A stretch of 64,000 bases of DNA from Archangiaceae bacterium (GCA_016714225.1 JADJNS010000012.1:1-64000); one strand, 5' to 3'; shown: positions 9,011 through 17,070, numbered from the stretch's first letter. The notes: a model not told the origin generated them from the sequence alone. Translations and numbers: made by a program.

Positions 9011-9661
9011 GTGAGTCAGAGCGAGCACCGCTACATCGTGGTGGAGGGCCCCATCGGGGTCGGCAAGTCGTCGCTCACCAACATCCTCTCGGAGCGGTTC
9101 GCTGCGCGAAAGGTGATGGAGGTCGTCGAAGAGAACCCGTTTCTCTCGGCGTTCTACGGCGACCGCGCGAAGTTCGCGTTTCAGACGCAGATGTTCTTTC
9201 TGCTCTCGCGCTTCAAGCAGCAGCAGAAGCTCTTTCAGCAAGACCTGTTCGCCGCGGTGACGGTGAGCGACTACCTGTTCGCGAAAGACCGAATCTTCGC
9301 GCACCTGACGCTCGACCCGAACGAGCTCTCACTCTACGAGCGCATCTTCGAAGAGCTGGGCCCCCGGGTGGCGAAGCCCGACCTGGTCATCTACATGCAG
9401 GCCCGCCTCGACGTGCTGATGGCGCGCATCAAGAAGCGCGGCCGCGAGTTCGAGCGCAAGTTCGACACCGGGTACCTCGAAGACCTCTGCAAGGCCTACA
9501 ACGAGTTCTTCTTCCACTACCAGGACACGCCCCTGCTGGTGGTCAACACGTCCGACATCGACTTCGTCAACAACCCGGAAGATCTCGAGAACCTCATCAA
9601 CGTGGTGAAGAGCACGAAGAAGGGTACCCACCACTACCAGCCGATGAGCGTTCGGCGATAG
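9011..9661 (+). CDS. Deoxynucleoside kinase family protein
   Basis: 216 aa from a GTG at 9011 behind GAGAGGGGAA. The P-loop is GPIGVGKSS (residues about 13-21), followed by EENPFLSAFY with the acidic substrate contact. The lid is rich in Arg (KKRGREFERKFD). It belongs to the dCK/dGK family, which phosphorylates deoxynucleosides for salvage. Which base it prefers cannot be told here. Upstream sequence is AT-rich and non-coding. The neighbours are unrelated housekeeping genes. Confidence 0.9.
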   Translation: MSQSEHRYIVVEGPIGVGKSSLTNILSERFAARKVMEVVEENPFLSAFYGDRAKFAFQTQMFFLLSRFKQQQKLFQQDLFAAVTVSDYLFAKDRIFAHLTLDPNELSLYERIFEELGPRVAKPDLVIYMQARLDVLMARIKKRGREFERKFDTGYLEDLCKAYNEFFFHYQDTPLLVVNTSDIDFVNNPEDLENLINVVKSTKKGTHHYQPMSVRR

Positions 9662-9751
9662 AACCCATTAGAGACACCTCGGCGGCGACTCTCACGAGCG
9701 GCGCACGATAACGCAGCTGCAGTGAGCCACTCCCGCCATAGGAGGTGAACC

Positions 9752-10648
9752 GTGAAGGACAAGGTCACCATCCACACCCTGAAGAAGCTGAAGCTTGCAG
9801 GTCAGAAGATCTGCATGGTCACCGCGTACGACGCCACGTTCTCGCGCATCCTCGATGAGGCGGGCGCTGACGTGCTGCTGGTGGGCGACTCGCTGGGCAT
9901 GGTGGTGCAGGGCAACGACTCGACCCTGCCCGTCACCATGGACCAGATGATCTACCACTGTCGCGCGGTCGCTCGCGGCGCCAAGCGGGCGCACGTGGTC
10001 GGCGACCTGCCGTTCATGAGCTACCAGACCTCGGTCGACGAGGCGGTGAAGAACGCCGGCCGCATGATCGCCGAGGGCGGCGCCCAGAGCGTGAAGCTCG
10101 AGGGCGGCGCCGAGTTCGCCGACGTGGTGAAGGCCATCACCCGCGCCTCGATTCCGGTGATGGGCCACATCGGCCTCACCCCGCAGTCGGTGCACAAGAT
10201 GGGCGGCTACGTGGTGCAGGGCCGCGACGAAGACACCGCGCGCCGCCTGCTCGACGACGCGGTGGCGCTCGAGGCCGCGGGCTGCTTCGCGCTGGTGATG
10301 GAGGGCGTGCCGCTCGAGCTCGCCAGGTCGATCACCGCGCGGCTCTCGATTCCCACCATCGGCATCGGCGCCGGCAAGTACTGCGATGGCCAGGTGCTGG
10401 TCTGCTACGACCTGTTGGGCTTCAACCCCGACTTCAAGCCCAAGTTCGTCAAGCGCTACGCCGACGGCTTCGGCACGGTGAAGTCTGCCGCGGCGAAGTT
10501 CTTCGAAGAGGTGCGCGCGGTCAGCTTCCCCGACGAAGACCACAGCTTCCGCTCGAACGCGATGCGGCTGGTGGCGTCGAACCCCGACGTGCTGACGCCC
10601 GAGCGCGAAGAGAAAGAGAAGAGCGGCATCTACGGGGTGCCGGTCTAG
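9752..10648 (+). CDS. panB: 3-methyl-2-oxobutanoate hydroxymethyltransferase PanB
   Basis: 298 aa from a GTG at 9752. The ribosome site AGGAGGTGA (9740-9748) is a near-perfect anti-16S match, which fixes the start. Motifs include MVTAYDATFSRILDEAGAD, the metal-binding LLVGDSLGMVVQG, and VMGHIGLTPQSVHKMGG. It makes ketopantoate from alpha-ketoisovalerate and methylene-tetrahydrofolate, the first committed step to pantothenate. panC follows after 85 nt, so the pathway genes are paired. The C-terminal tail after about residue 265 is slightly longer than usual. Confidence 0.97.
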   Translation: MKDKVTIHTLKKLKLAGQKICMVTAYDATFSRILDEAGADVLLVGDSLGMVVQGNDSTLPVTMDQMIYHCRAVARGAKRAHVVGDLPFMSYQTSVDEAVKNAGRMIAEGGAQSVKLEGGAEFADVVKAITRASIPVMGHIGLTPQSVHKMGGYVVQGRDEDTARRLLDDAVALEAAGCFALVMEGVPLELARSITARLSIPTIGIGAGKYCDGQVLVCYDLLGFNPDFKPKFVKRYADGFGTVKSAAAKFFEEVRAVSFPDEDHSFRSNAMRLVASNPDVLTPEREEKEKSGIYGVPV

Positions 10649-10733
10649 GGCCGAGTCGATCTGTGGCCCGTCTCTTGGTGGTGAGCACGTTCGGTCTTCG
10701 GTCGCGCGTCGACCCGGGTGGTCTTTCTAGGCC

Positions 10734-11558
10734 GTGCTGACGCTGCGCATGCCGGCCGAGGTTCGCGCGTGGCGCAAGGCCCAGGGCAGCCTGGCGCTGG
10801 TCCCGACCATGGGCTTTCTGCACGAGGGGCACCTCGAGCTGATGCGCGAGGGCGTGCGGCGGGCGGGCACCTGCGCGGCGACCATCTTCGTAAACCCCAC
10901 CCAGTTCGGGCCGAACGAAGACCTGTCGCGCTACCCCCGCGACTTCGAGGGCGACCTGAAGAAGTGCGCCAGCGCCGGGGTGAGCGCGGTCTACGCGCCC
11001 GAGCCGTCGGTGGTGTACCCGCCCGGCTACCAGAGCTACGTGACGGTCGACGAGGTGTCGCAAGGCCTCGACGGCGCATCGCGGCCCGGCCACTTTCGCG
11101 GGGTGGCCACGGTGGTCACCAAGCTCCTGGCGCTGTTTCGGCCCGAGGTTGCGCTGTTCGGCGAGAAAGACTTTCAGCAGCTGCAGGTGATCAAGGCGCT
11201 GGCGAAAGACCTCGAGCTGGGGGTCGAGATCGTCGGCCGCGCCACCGTGCGAGAGGCCGATGGCCTGGCGATGAGCTCGCGCAACAAGTACCTGCAGGGC
11301 GCCGAGCGGCAGCGGGCCCTCTCGCTGTCTCTGGGGCTGAGGCGCGCGCAGGCGGCGGCGGCCCACGAGAAAGACTGCGAAAAGCTCAAAGGGCTGATTC
11401 GCGCCGAGCTGGTGAAGGGCGACGCCAGAGAAGACTACGTGGCCATCGTCGACGCCCAGACCTTGAAGCCGCTGCCGAAGCTCGATGGGCGTCCGGCACG
11501 CGCGCTTGTGGCCGCGTTTGTTGGTACGACGCGGCTGATCGACAATGTCGAAATCTGA
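10734..11558 (+). CDS. panC: Pantothenate synthetase PanC
   Basis: 274 aa, GTG start. It condenses pantoate with beta-alanine using ATP. Motifs seen are VPTMGFLHEGHLELM (HIGH-like HEGH), FVNPTQFGPNEDLSRYPR, FGEKDFQQLQVI and MSSRNKYL, the KMSKS equivalent. Length is normal. The last 14 nt overlap smpB, so translation may be coupled. Confidence 0.97.
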   Translation: MLTLRMPAEVRAWRKAQGSLALVPTMGFLHEGHLELMREGVRRAGTCAATIFVNPTQFGPNEDLSRYPRDFEGDLKKCASAGVSAVYAPEPSVVYPPGYQSYVTVDEVSQGLDGASRPGHFRGVATVVTKLLALFRPEVALFGEKDFQQLQVIKALAKDLELGVEIVGRATVREADGLAMSSRNKYLQGAERQRALSLSLGLRRAQAAAAHEKDCEKLKGLIRAELVKGDAREDYVAIVDAQTLKPLPKLDGRPARALVAAFVGTTRLIDNVEI

Positions 11559-12018
11559 AGGCCCCGCCAAGGCGGGCATCAAGATCATCTCCGAGCACCG
11601 CCGGGCGAAGTTCGACTTCGACCTCGACGAGACCCTCGAGGCAGGTTTGTCGCTGATGGGCAGCGAGGTGAAGGCCCTGCGCAACGGTGAGGCGAATTTG
11701 AACGACGCCTACGGGTCACCCGAGCGAGACGAGCTCTACCTCTGCAACGCCCACATCGGCGCCTACAAACCGGCCGCGATGTTCGCGCACTTGCCGACGC
11801 GCAAGCGCAAGTTGCTGCTCCATCGCGAAGAGATCGACAAGTGGGCGGCGAAAGTGCGAGAGCGGGGTTACTCCATCGTGCCGCTCATGCTCTACTTCAA
11901 GAACGGTCGGGTCAAAGTGAAGCTCGGCCTCGGCCGCGGTAAGAAGAAGGGCGACCGGCGGGCGACCATTAAAGAGCGCGAGTCGAAACGCGAGATGGAC
12001 CGGGCGAAAGGCTTCTGA
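11545..12018 (+). CDS. smpB: SsrA-binding protein SmpB
   Basis: 157 aa. It binds tmRNA and delivers it to stalled ribosomes in trans-translation. It begins IKIISEHRRAKFDFDLDETLEAGLSL, with GSEVKALRNGEANL as in the oligonucleotide-binding fold. It ends with the basic tail GRGKKKGDRRATIKERESKRE. The start lies inside panC. The SspB-like gene that follows after 3 nt also acts on tmRNA-tagged proteins in other bacteria. The ssrA gene itself is not visible in this window. Confidence 0.97.
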   Translation: MSKSEGPAKAGIKIISEHRRAKFDFDLDETLEAGLSLMGSEVKALRNGEANLNDAYGSPERDELYLCNAHIGAYKPAAMFAHLPTRKRKLLLHREEIDKWAAKVRERGYSIVPLMLYFKNGRVKVKLGLGRGKKKGDRRATIKERESKREMDRAKGF

Positions 12019-12021
12019 CGG

Positions 12022-12567
12022 GTGGACGAGACTCCGGACAAGAAGGTGCTCGAGCTCGACCGGGCCCGCACCCAGCAGCAGCAGCAGCAGGCTGACGGCA
12101 AGGCTCCCGACAAGAAGAGCCGGCTGCTCGGCGCGCTGGAGCGCGGCATGAGCATGATTCACCTCGATGCGCGTCGGCCGGGGGTGCTGGTGCCCGAGCA
12201 CCTGCGCAAAGAGGCGCAGCTGGTGCTGAACCTCTCGTACAAGTTCAGCCCGCCCGACCTCACGGTGAGCGAGTGGGGGGTTCGCCAGACGCTGACCTTC
12301 GGCGGGGCACCGTTCACCGTGGCGGTGCCGTGGAGCGCGCTCTACGCGATCGCCAGCCACACCACGAAAGAGTTCTACCTCTACCCCGACGACATGCCGC
12401 CCGACCTGCTCGCCAACCAGACCCAGAAGCTGGCGCTCGAGGCGCCTCCCGAGGCCGGCAGCGTCAAGGCTGTCTTGCGCGAAGTGGTGATGGACCAGCC
12501 CAAGTCGAAAGAGCCAGAAGCCCCGAAAGAGCCGCCCAAGCGGGGTCACCTGCGGCTGGTGAAGTAG
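12022..12567 (+). CDS. sspB: SspB-like ClpXP adaptor
   Basis: 181 aa, GTG start. The first 40 residues are a Gln-rich leader. Residues about 45-130 match the SspB fold (RPGVLVPEHLRKEAQLVLNLS, then LTFGGAPFTVAVPWSALYAIAS), which binds the SsrA tag. A flexible Lys/Pro/Glu linker ends in RGHLRLVK, close to the ClpX-binding tail of E. coli SspB. It would tether ssrA-tagged proteins to ClpXP. The position 3 nt after smpB fits this role. The gene name rests on these two motifs, so it is assigned by family. Confidence 0.85.
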   Translation: MDETPDKKVLELDRARTQQQQQQADGKAPDKKSRLLGALERGMSMIHLDARRPGVLVPEHLRKEAQLVLNLSYKFSPPDLTVSEWGVRQTLTFGGAPFTVAVPWSALYAIASHTTKEFYLYPDDMPPDLLANQTQKLALEAPPEAGSVKAVLREVVMDQPKSKEPEAPKEPPKRGHLRLVK

Positions 12568-12570
12568 GTC

Positions 12571-12900
12571 ATGAGCGACGAGGCGACGTTTCACGTCGAG
12601 GTCGTGAAGCTGCTGTTGCAGATGGCCTGGAGCGACGACGCGCTCGACCCCGAAGAGCGCGAGCACATTCGCACCGCCGCAGTGAAGTGGGGCGTGCCCG
12701 ATGACGAGCTCGCGGTGTTGATGGAGCGGCTCGACCAGGGCCAGCCTTTGCCGGTGCCGAATTTGAAGCTGCTCCGTCAGAAGCCCGAGGCCGCGATCGC
12801 CGCTGCTCGCCGCCTGATGCTGGCCGATGGGAAGATTCAGGCCGGCGAGGCCGACATGCTGGCGCAGATCAAAGAGATGCTCACCGTTTCGGCGGGCTGA
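12571..12900 (+). CDS. TerB-like helical protein
   Basis: 109 aa, ATG start 3 nt after the SspB-like gene, so it is the last gene of that unit. It has the TerB/DUF533-type pattern of two repeated helical acidic motifs: MAWSDDALDPEEREHIRTAA near residue 20 and MLADGKIQAGEADML near residue 85. These domains occur in stress and metal-response proteins, and some bind metal. Its job here is not known. Confidence 0.7.
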   Translation: MSDEATFHVEVVKLLLQMAWSDDALDPEEREHIRTAAVKWGVPDDELAVLMERLDQGQPLPVPNLKLLRQKPEAAIAAARRLMLADGKIQAGEADMLAQIKEMLTVSAG

Positions 12901-12920
12901 GCGGGTCTTTCAGCTGGGCG

Positions 12921-13298
12921 CTACTTCTTGGCGCTCTGCACGCCCTTCTCGAGCTCGTTCACCGCGCCCTCGACGCCGCCCTTGAGGCTCGACCACGCCT
13001 TGCCGCCGGCCTTCTTCACCTCGGTCAGCTTCTCGTCGGCCTTCTTCTGGCGGGCCTCGAGGTCTTTGACCGTGGCGTCGGCGCTGTCTTTGGTCTTCTC
13101 TTTCATGTCGTTGACGTCGGCCTTGAGCGCCTTGAGCTTCGTGTCGATGCGCGCCACGAACTCGTCTTTCTTCTCGGTGGCGTAGTCTTTGGTCGCGTCG
13201 ACCGCTTCGCCGGCTTCCTTCTTCACCTTGGCGCCGTCGGCGAAGGCAGGCACCGCGAGCGCGAGCGAGAGCAGCAGCGTGAGTTTTCGCATGCGCAT
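12921..13298 (-). CDS. Secreted Ala/Lys-rich helical protein
   Basis: 125 aa with a signal peptide (MRMRKLTLLLSLALAVPAFA, cleavage after AFA). The rest is a Lys/Ala/Asp/Glu-rich amphipathic helix, with repeats such as DATKDYATEKKDEF and VKDLEARQKKADEKL. It resembles apolipoprotein-like or YtxH-type proteins, but the composition may be misleading. It is convergent with the TerB-like gene, with a 20-nt gap. The target is probably the periplasm. Confidence 0.65.
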   Translation of the reverse strand: MRMRKLTLLLSLALAVPAFADGAKVKKEAGEAVDATKDYATEKKDEFVARIDTKLKALKADVNDMKEKTKDSADATVKDLEARQKKADEKLTEVKKAGGKAWSSLKGGVEGAVNELEKGVQSAKK

Positions 13299-13303
13299 CT
13301 CTT

Positions 13304-13330
13304 AACGCGGTTTGGGCTTCAGGGTGGCGC
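13304..13330. repeat. Direct repeat copy A (relic of a PEGA-gene 3' end)
   Basis: 27 bases identical to 13937-13963, with a one-base mismatch and then five more matching bases beyond. Read on the minus strand it encodes ISATLKPKPR plus TAA. Copy B encodes IGATLKPKPR plus TGA, the true C-terminus of the PEGA protein at 13935. Copy A has no gene of its own attached. Confidence 0.8.
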
Positions 13331-13361
13331 TGATGCCGCGGCTCTGCCGACTGCGCGCTGG

Positions 13362-13826
13362 TCAGTATCCGACTGAGCCGCGCCCGAGCTGGGTGGCGGC
13401 GCCGGTGAGCAGGGCCTCGGTTTTTCTGGCGAGCACCTTGGTCTGCTCCTGGAGCAGCATGGCCTGCACGTCTCCAGGCAGGGCGTCGAGGTGCTCGGGG
13501 GAAATCGCCGCGCCATTGTTGAGGGCCATGTGGGCCAGTTGCAGCGCGAGCTGTTGTGGCGGGCTGAGGTTTGCCGGGGGCGAGAAGTTGCCCGTCGACG
13601 CAGCGGTGTGACCCGGCGACGTCTTGGCCTGGCTTTCCGCGACGTTCACGACGGGGAGCGTCGCGTCGCCGGACTTGGCCGGGCTCTCCGCGACGTTAAC
13701 GACTGGGAGCTTCGCGTCTTTGGCCGGGCTCGCCGCGACGTTCACGACGGGGAGCTGGGCCGTCGCGGACTTGAGCTGGCTCGCTGCGACGTTCACAATC
13801 GGGAGCGTCCGGTCGGCTTTTCGCAT
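13362..13826 (-). CDS. VNVA-repeat hypothetical protein
   Basis: 154 aa. The first 70 residues hold four copies of LP(V/I)VNVAxSxxK at roughly 16-residue spacing. A Pro/Ser linker follows, then a helical C-terminal half (LALQLAHMALNNGAAISPEHLDALPGD). It has no signal peptide or membrane segment. I do not recognise the repeat. The gene lies between the two copies of the direct repeat noted at 13304 and 13937, which suggests a rearrangement. It may be lineage-specific. Confidence 0.6.
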   Translation of the reverse strand: MRKADRTLPIVNVAASQLKSATAQLPVVNVAASPAKDAKLPVVNVAESPAKSGDATLPVVNVAESQAKTSPGHTAASTGNFSPPANLSPPQQLALQLAHMALNNGAAISPEHLDALPGDVQAMLLQEQTKVLARKTEALLTGAATQLGRGSVGY

Positions 13827-13934
13827 GCGCTGACTCTCCCTCCCTTGAAACCGGCAGTCCAGTCGGGGCCCGGGCGGCGGCCTCCGCTGTCATGTCAGCG
13901 CGACAGGGGCCGGCCACCGAGCAGGCCGGGGCGC

Positions 13935-14831
13935 TCAACGCGGTTTGGGCTTCAGGGTGGCGCCGATGCTCTGGTCTTTGCCGCCTTGAAACGTGTCTCT
14001 GAACGGCTCGTAGCCGTCGCGCCTGAGCTCGAGGCGCACCTTGCCGCCCCAGCGGTTGTCGCCGGCCCATGGGGTCACGCCGATCGCCTTGCCCTCGATG
14101 AGAATGGTGGCGCCCGCAGGCTCCGAGGTGATGAGCAGCGCGCGCGCCGGCTGCAGCGACGGCAGCGGAACCTTGCGCTGCAGCGAGGGGTAGAGAATGA
14201 ACGCCGCGGTGGCCGAGGCGCCCAGAACCGCCAGCCCCAGCGCCAGGTAGAGGGCGAGGCGCGACCGCTTCTTGCCCACCTCGTCGCGGTAGGGCGCCGG
14301 CTCGGACCAGGTGTTGGGCGCGCGGCGCGGCGCTCGGGCCAGCTCGAGCTCTTCGGGCTTCATCTTGGGAGGCTCGAACGCCGAGGGAGACGCTCGCGGC
14401 GGCGGCGCGGTGCGCAGCTGGTGCACCCGGCCCGACGCATCGAGCTGCTTGCCGGCCGAGAAGAGCGGGTCGCCCGACTCGCGGGGGGCGGTGGCGCTGA
14501 CGCGAGAGAGAAACTCGGCGAGCAGCTCGGGGCTCACCGGGCGATGGGTCGACTTCACGTAGTCGTAGAGCGCGGTGCGCAGCTCGCGGCCGTCGGCCGG
14601 GTAGCGGATCTCGGCGTCGGGGTGCACCATGCGGGTGATGATCGCCGCGAGCGTGGGCGAGGCGTCGCCCGAGGTCAGCTCGAAGAGCGCCTGGCCCATC
14701 GCGGGCTGGTCGAAGGTGGCTTCTTCACAGGCGCGCGCCACCAGCCAGGCGGCGAGCTGTGGGGGCAGCTTCTCTGCGTGGGCCTTGCAGGTGGCCAGCG
14801 CTTCGTCGAGCGACGGGCCGCCGCCGGTCAA
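13935..14831 (-). CDS. Membrane PEGA protein with a degenerate kinase-like N-terminal half
   Basis: 298 aa from a TTG that overlaps the stop of the DUF971 gene (TTGA). Residues 1-105 look like the end of a Ser/Thr kinase lobe (LAAIITRMVHPDAEIRYPADGRELRTAL), but the ATP site and catalytic loop are absent. A Pro-rich linker is followed by a membrane segment (LALYLALGLAVLGASATAAFILY) and a C-terminal PEGA domain (ALLITSEPAGATILIEGKAIGVTP) that would face the periplasm. It is fourth and last in the HD-GYP unit. A sensing or anchoring role is an inference. Confidence 0.7.
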   Translation of the reverse strand: MTGGGPSLDEALATCKAHAEKLPPQLAAWLVARACEEATFDQPAMGQALFELTSGDASPTLAAIITRMVHPDAEIRYPADGRELRTALYDYVKSTHRPVSPELLAEFLSRVSATAPRESGDPLFSAGKQLDASGRVHQLRTAPPPRASPSAFEPPKMKPEELELARAPRRAPNTWSEPAPYRDEVGKKRSRLALYLALGLAVLGASATAAFILYPSLQRKVPLPSLQPARALLITSEPAGATILIEGKAIGVTPWAGDNRWGGKVRLELRRDGYEPFRDTFQGGKDQSIGATLKPKPR

Positions 14832-15154
14832 CCCAGCTGCCTCAGGTACGACCAGTTGAAGATGCCGGTGCGGTGCGCGTCGCCGAACACGAAGGTGATG
14901 GCGTAGTTGCCGACCGGGCTGACCTCGAGCAGCTTCATCTCGGGGCCGATCTTGCTGTCGTCGAGCACCTTCTTGCCGGTGAACTCTTCGACGCACTCGG
15001 CGCAGGGGCACGACTGGCGCAGCCGCTGGCCGGTGAGGGTGGCGATGTGGCCGTCGTCCCACGTGACGAGCAGGCTCTGCTGGTCGGGCGCGACCGCCAC
15101 GGTGACCGCCACGGGCGCCTTCTTGGCGGGCTTGATCGAATCCCAGAAGCTCAC
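14828..15154 (-). CDS. DUF971 protein
   Basis: 108 aa, GTG start overlapping the stop of the lipoprotein gene (GTGA). It matches the DUF971 family, related to the N-terminal domain of gamma-butyrobetaine hydroxylases, through LLVTWDDGHIATLTGQRLRQ and a Cys-x-Cys-x-x-Cys in SCPCAECVEEF. The family is usually a single small domain next to Fe-S or Mrp-type genes, and the cysteines may bind metal. Here it sits inside a signalling and envelope unit, which is unusual. Confidence 0.85.
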   Translation of the reverse strand: MSFWDSIKPAKKAPVAVTVAVAPDQQSLLVTWDDGHIATLTGQRLRQSCPCAECVEEFTGKKVLDDSKIGPEMKLLEVSPVGNYAITFVFGDAHRTGIFNWSYLRQLG

Positions 15155-15915
15155 GGTTCCTCCACGATGGCGACGATGGCCGAGGCGAGCCGCTCGCTGA
15201 ACGCCGAGAGCAGCACCGGGCCGCGGGGCGCCTCGTCGGCGAGCAGCCCCTCTTCGAAGGTGACGTCGAGGCCGAAGCCGCGGCGCAGCGGGCTGAAGCC
15301 CGAGGCGTTGAAGGCGGCGTCAGGCTGGGTCTGGTAGCGAACGGCGCGCTGTTTCACCGTGGGGGCGTCGGTGAGAAAGCGCTCGAGGGTTCCGTAGCCG
15401 CGCATGGTCTCGGTCACGGGCCAGAAGTTGTAGATCTGCAGCGGGAGAATCACGAGCCCGAAGGCGAAGGCGGTGTTCTTGAGCGCGCGGTCGGAGCCGA
15501 TCACCTGGTTGCCCTCGATGATGACCCGCACCACGGTGACCGGGCCCTCGAGCGCGGCGAGGCCCGAGGTCGAAGACACGCGCCACGAGGGCCGCTGCTT
15601 CTGCACCTCGTCGAGCACCGCGCGGTGCTCGGTGACCAGCGAGTCGAGCTGGGCGTAGAGCGGCTTCTGGGTCTGGGTGACGGTGACGGTGGGTGAGCCG
15701 GGGCCGAGCATGAAGCCGCCCATCGGCTGCAGGGTGTCGTTGCGCAGGTACTCTTTGCTGACGGTCTCCCACTCGGCGGTCTCGAAGAACGGCTCGATCA
15801 CCACCACCCTCGGGAAGTTGGGGTCGGCGGTGCGAACCACCTCGGGGCCCACCACCCTGGCGGTGGCGCAGGCGGTGAAGAGAGAGCAGAGCGAGAGGGC
15901 CAGCAGCCGCGACAT
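15151..15915 (-). CDS. Putative outer-membrane lipoprotein
   Basis: 254 aa from an ATG that overlaps the HD-GYP stop (TGATG). The signal peptide MSRLLALSLCSLFTAC ends in a lipobox with Cys at position 16. The mature part has no recognisable enzyme motif. It includes a hydrophobic stretch (NTAFAFGLVILPLQIYNFWPV) and ends VLLSAFSERLASAIVAIVEEP. It is second in a four-gene overlapping unit, so it is probably made together with the HD-GYP protein. No family is recognised. Confidence 0.7.
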   Translation of the reverse strand: MSRLLALSLCSLFTACATARVVGPEVVRTADPNFPRVVVIEPFFETAEWETVSKEYLRNDTLQPMGGFMLGPGSPTVTVTQTQKPLYAQLDSLVTEHRAVLDEVQKQRPSWRVSSTSGLAALEGPVTVVRVIIEGNQVIGSDRALKNTAFAFGLVILPLQIYNFWPVTETMRGYGTLERFLTDAPTVKQRAVRYQTQPDAAFNASGFSPLRRGFGLDVTFEEGLLADEAPRGPVLLSAFSERLASAIVAIVEEP

Positions 15916-16859
15916 CACACCGCCAGCTTGACCGACTCGGCGCCGCTCTGGCTCTTCTTTTCGATCACCTTGAGGAACGCGTCGAGGATGCCGGGGTCGA
16001 GGTGCGTGCCGCGCAGCTTCTGCATCACCTCGAGGGCCTGGGCCTCGGGCAGCGCGCGCGAGTAGGGGCGGGTGGTGGTGCACGCGTCCCACGTGTCGGC
16101 GACCGAGACCACCCGCGCGATGAAGGGAATCTTCTCGCCCTTGAGCCCATCGGGGTAGCCGGTGCCGTTCCACCACTCGTGGTGGCAGCGCACGGCGGCG
16201 CGAATCTCTTTGAGAAACGAGACCGGCTGAATGATGCCGTCGCCGATGCTGGGGTGCTGCCGCATCACCTGCATCTCTTCGTCGGTGAGCGAGCTCTTCT
16301 TGAGCAAGATCGCCTCGACGATGCCGATCTTCCCGATGTCGTGGAGGATGCCGCCGTAGCGCAGCTGCTTGAGCTCGCGCTCGGTGAGCTTGAGCTCGCG
16401 GCCGATCTCGACCGCCATCTCGGCCACCCGCTGGCTGTGGCCGCGGGTGTAGCTGTCTTTCGAGTCGATGGAGTTGGCCAGCGCCACCATGGTCTCGAGG
16501 TAACCGGCCTCGATGTCCTCGTAGAGCCGCTGCGTCTCGTGGTCGTAGGCCTCGATCTGCGCGGACATGTAGTTGAAGGTCTTGGCCAGGTCGGCGAGCT
16601 CGGTGTCGCCGGCCACCTCGACCTGCACCCCGAACTTGCCGCGCGCGATGCTCATCGCCGCGGTGTCGAAGTTGCGCAGCGGCCGCGCCACCCGGCGGGC
16701 GATGTAGACGCTCAGGCCCGCCGAGAACATCACGCCGACCAGGCCGGCGATCATCACCGGCCCCGCGTCGCGCGACGAGAGCGCCATCGCCACCACCAGC
16801 AGGGTGGGGAAGAGCGCGGCCACCGCCACGCCGGCCACGATGAGGGAGTGGATCTTCAA
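15915..16859 (-). CDS. HAMP-HD-GYP cyclic di-GMP phosphodiesterase
   Basis: 314 aa with two membrane segments in the first 55 residues, then a HAMP linker (RRVARPLRNFDTAAMSIARG). The HD-GYP domain starts near 115: RGHSQRVAEMA, LHDIGKIGI (HD dyad plus GK), RQHPSIGDGI, HHEWWNGTGYPDGLKGE (the GYP), and VADTWDACTTTRPY. All metal and GYP residues are present, so it should hydrolyse cyclic di-GMP. The periplasmic loop is very short, so sensing may be through the membrane or the lipoprotein gene next to it. Confidence 0.9.
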   Translation of the reverse strand: MKIHSLIVAGVAVAALFPTLLVVAMALSSRDAGPVMIAGLVGVMFSAGLSVYIARRVARPLRNFDTAAMSIARGKFGVQVEVAGDTELADLAKTFNYMSAQIEAYDHETQRLYEDIEAGYLETMVALANSIDSKDSYTRGHSQRVAEMAVEIGRELKLTERELKQLRYGGILHDIGKIGIVEAILLKKSSLTDEEMQVMRQHPSIGDGIIQPVSFLKEIRAAVRCHHEWWNGTGYPDGLKGEKIPFIARVVSVADTWDACTTTRPYSRALPEAQALEVMQKLRGTHLDPGILDAFLKVIEKKSQSGAESVKLAV

Positions 16860-16908
16860 GGGCGGCGCCAGATGCTAGCAGCTCATTCGAAAACCGCGCA
16901 CCGCGCGC

Positions 16909-16933
16909 CCGGTTTTCGGTGACCGGTTTTTTT
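16909..16933 (+). terminator. Hairpin with T-tract in the divergent region
   Basis: CCGGT at 16909-16913 pairs with ACCGG at 16922-16926, followed by seven Ts. It reads as an intrinsic terminator on the plus strand, but no plus-strand gene lies just before it. It may shield the lipoprotein gene at 17151 from antisense transcription of the HD-GYP unit. Confidence 0.35.
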
Positions 16934-17008
16934 CTTCGCCCCCGTCCGCCAGCCCGGCGATTTCGGGGCCGATTCCAGAAATTCGTGGGGTGTGAGCAGC
17001 GTGTCGCG

Positions 17009-17070
17009 CACTGGTGTGCAGAAGTCGTGACGGTCGTGTCAGCGCGTCACGTGACACCGGTGCACCAGTG
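17009..17070. promoter_or_regulatory. Nested palindromes upstream of the 17151 lipoprotein
   Basis: CACTGGTG at 17009-17016 and its reverse complement CACCAGTG at 17063-17070 flank a perfect palindrome GTCACGTGAC (17046-17055). GTGTCA and TGACAC overlap it. This fits one or more regulator-binding sites in the otherwise featureless 290-nt gap. No regulator can be named. Confidence 0.35.
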
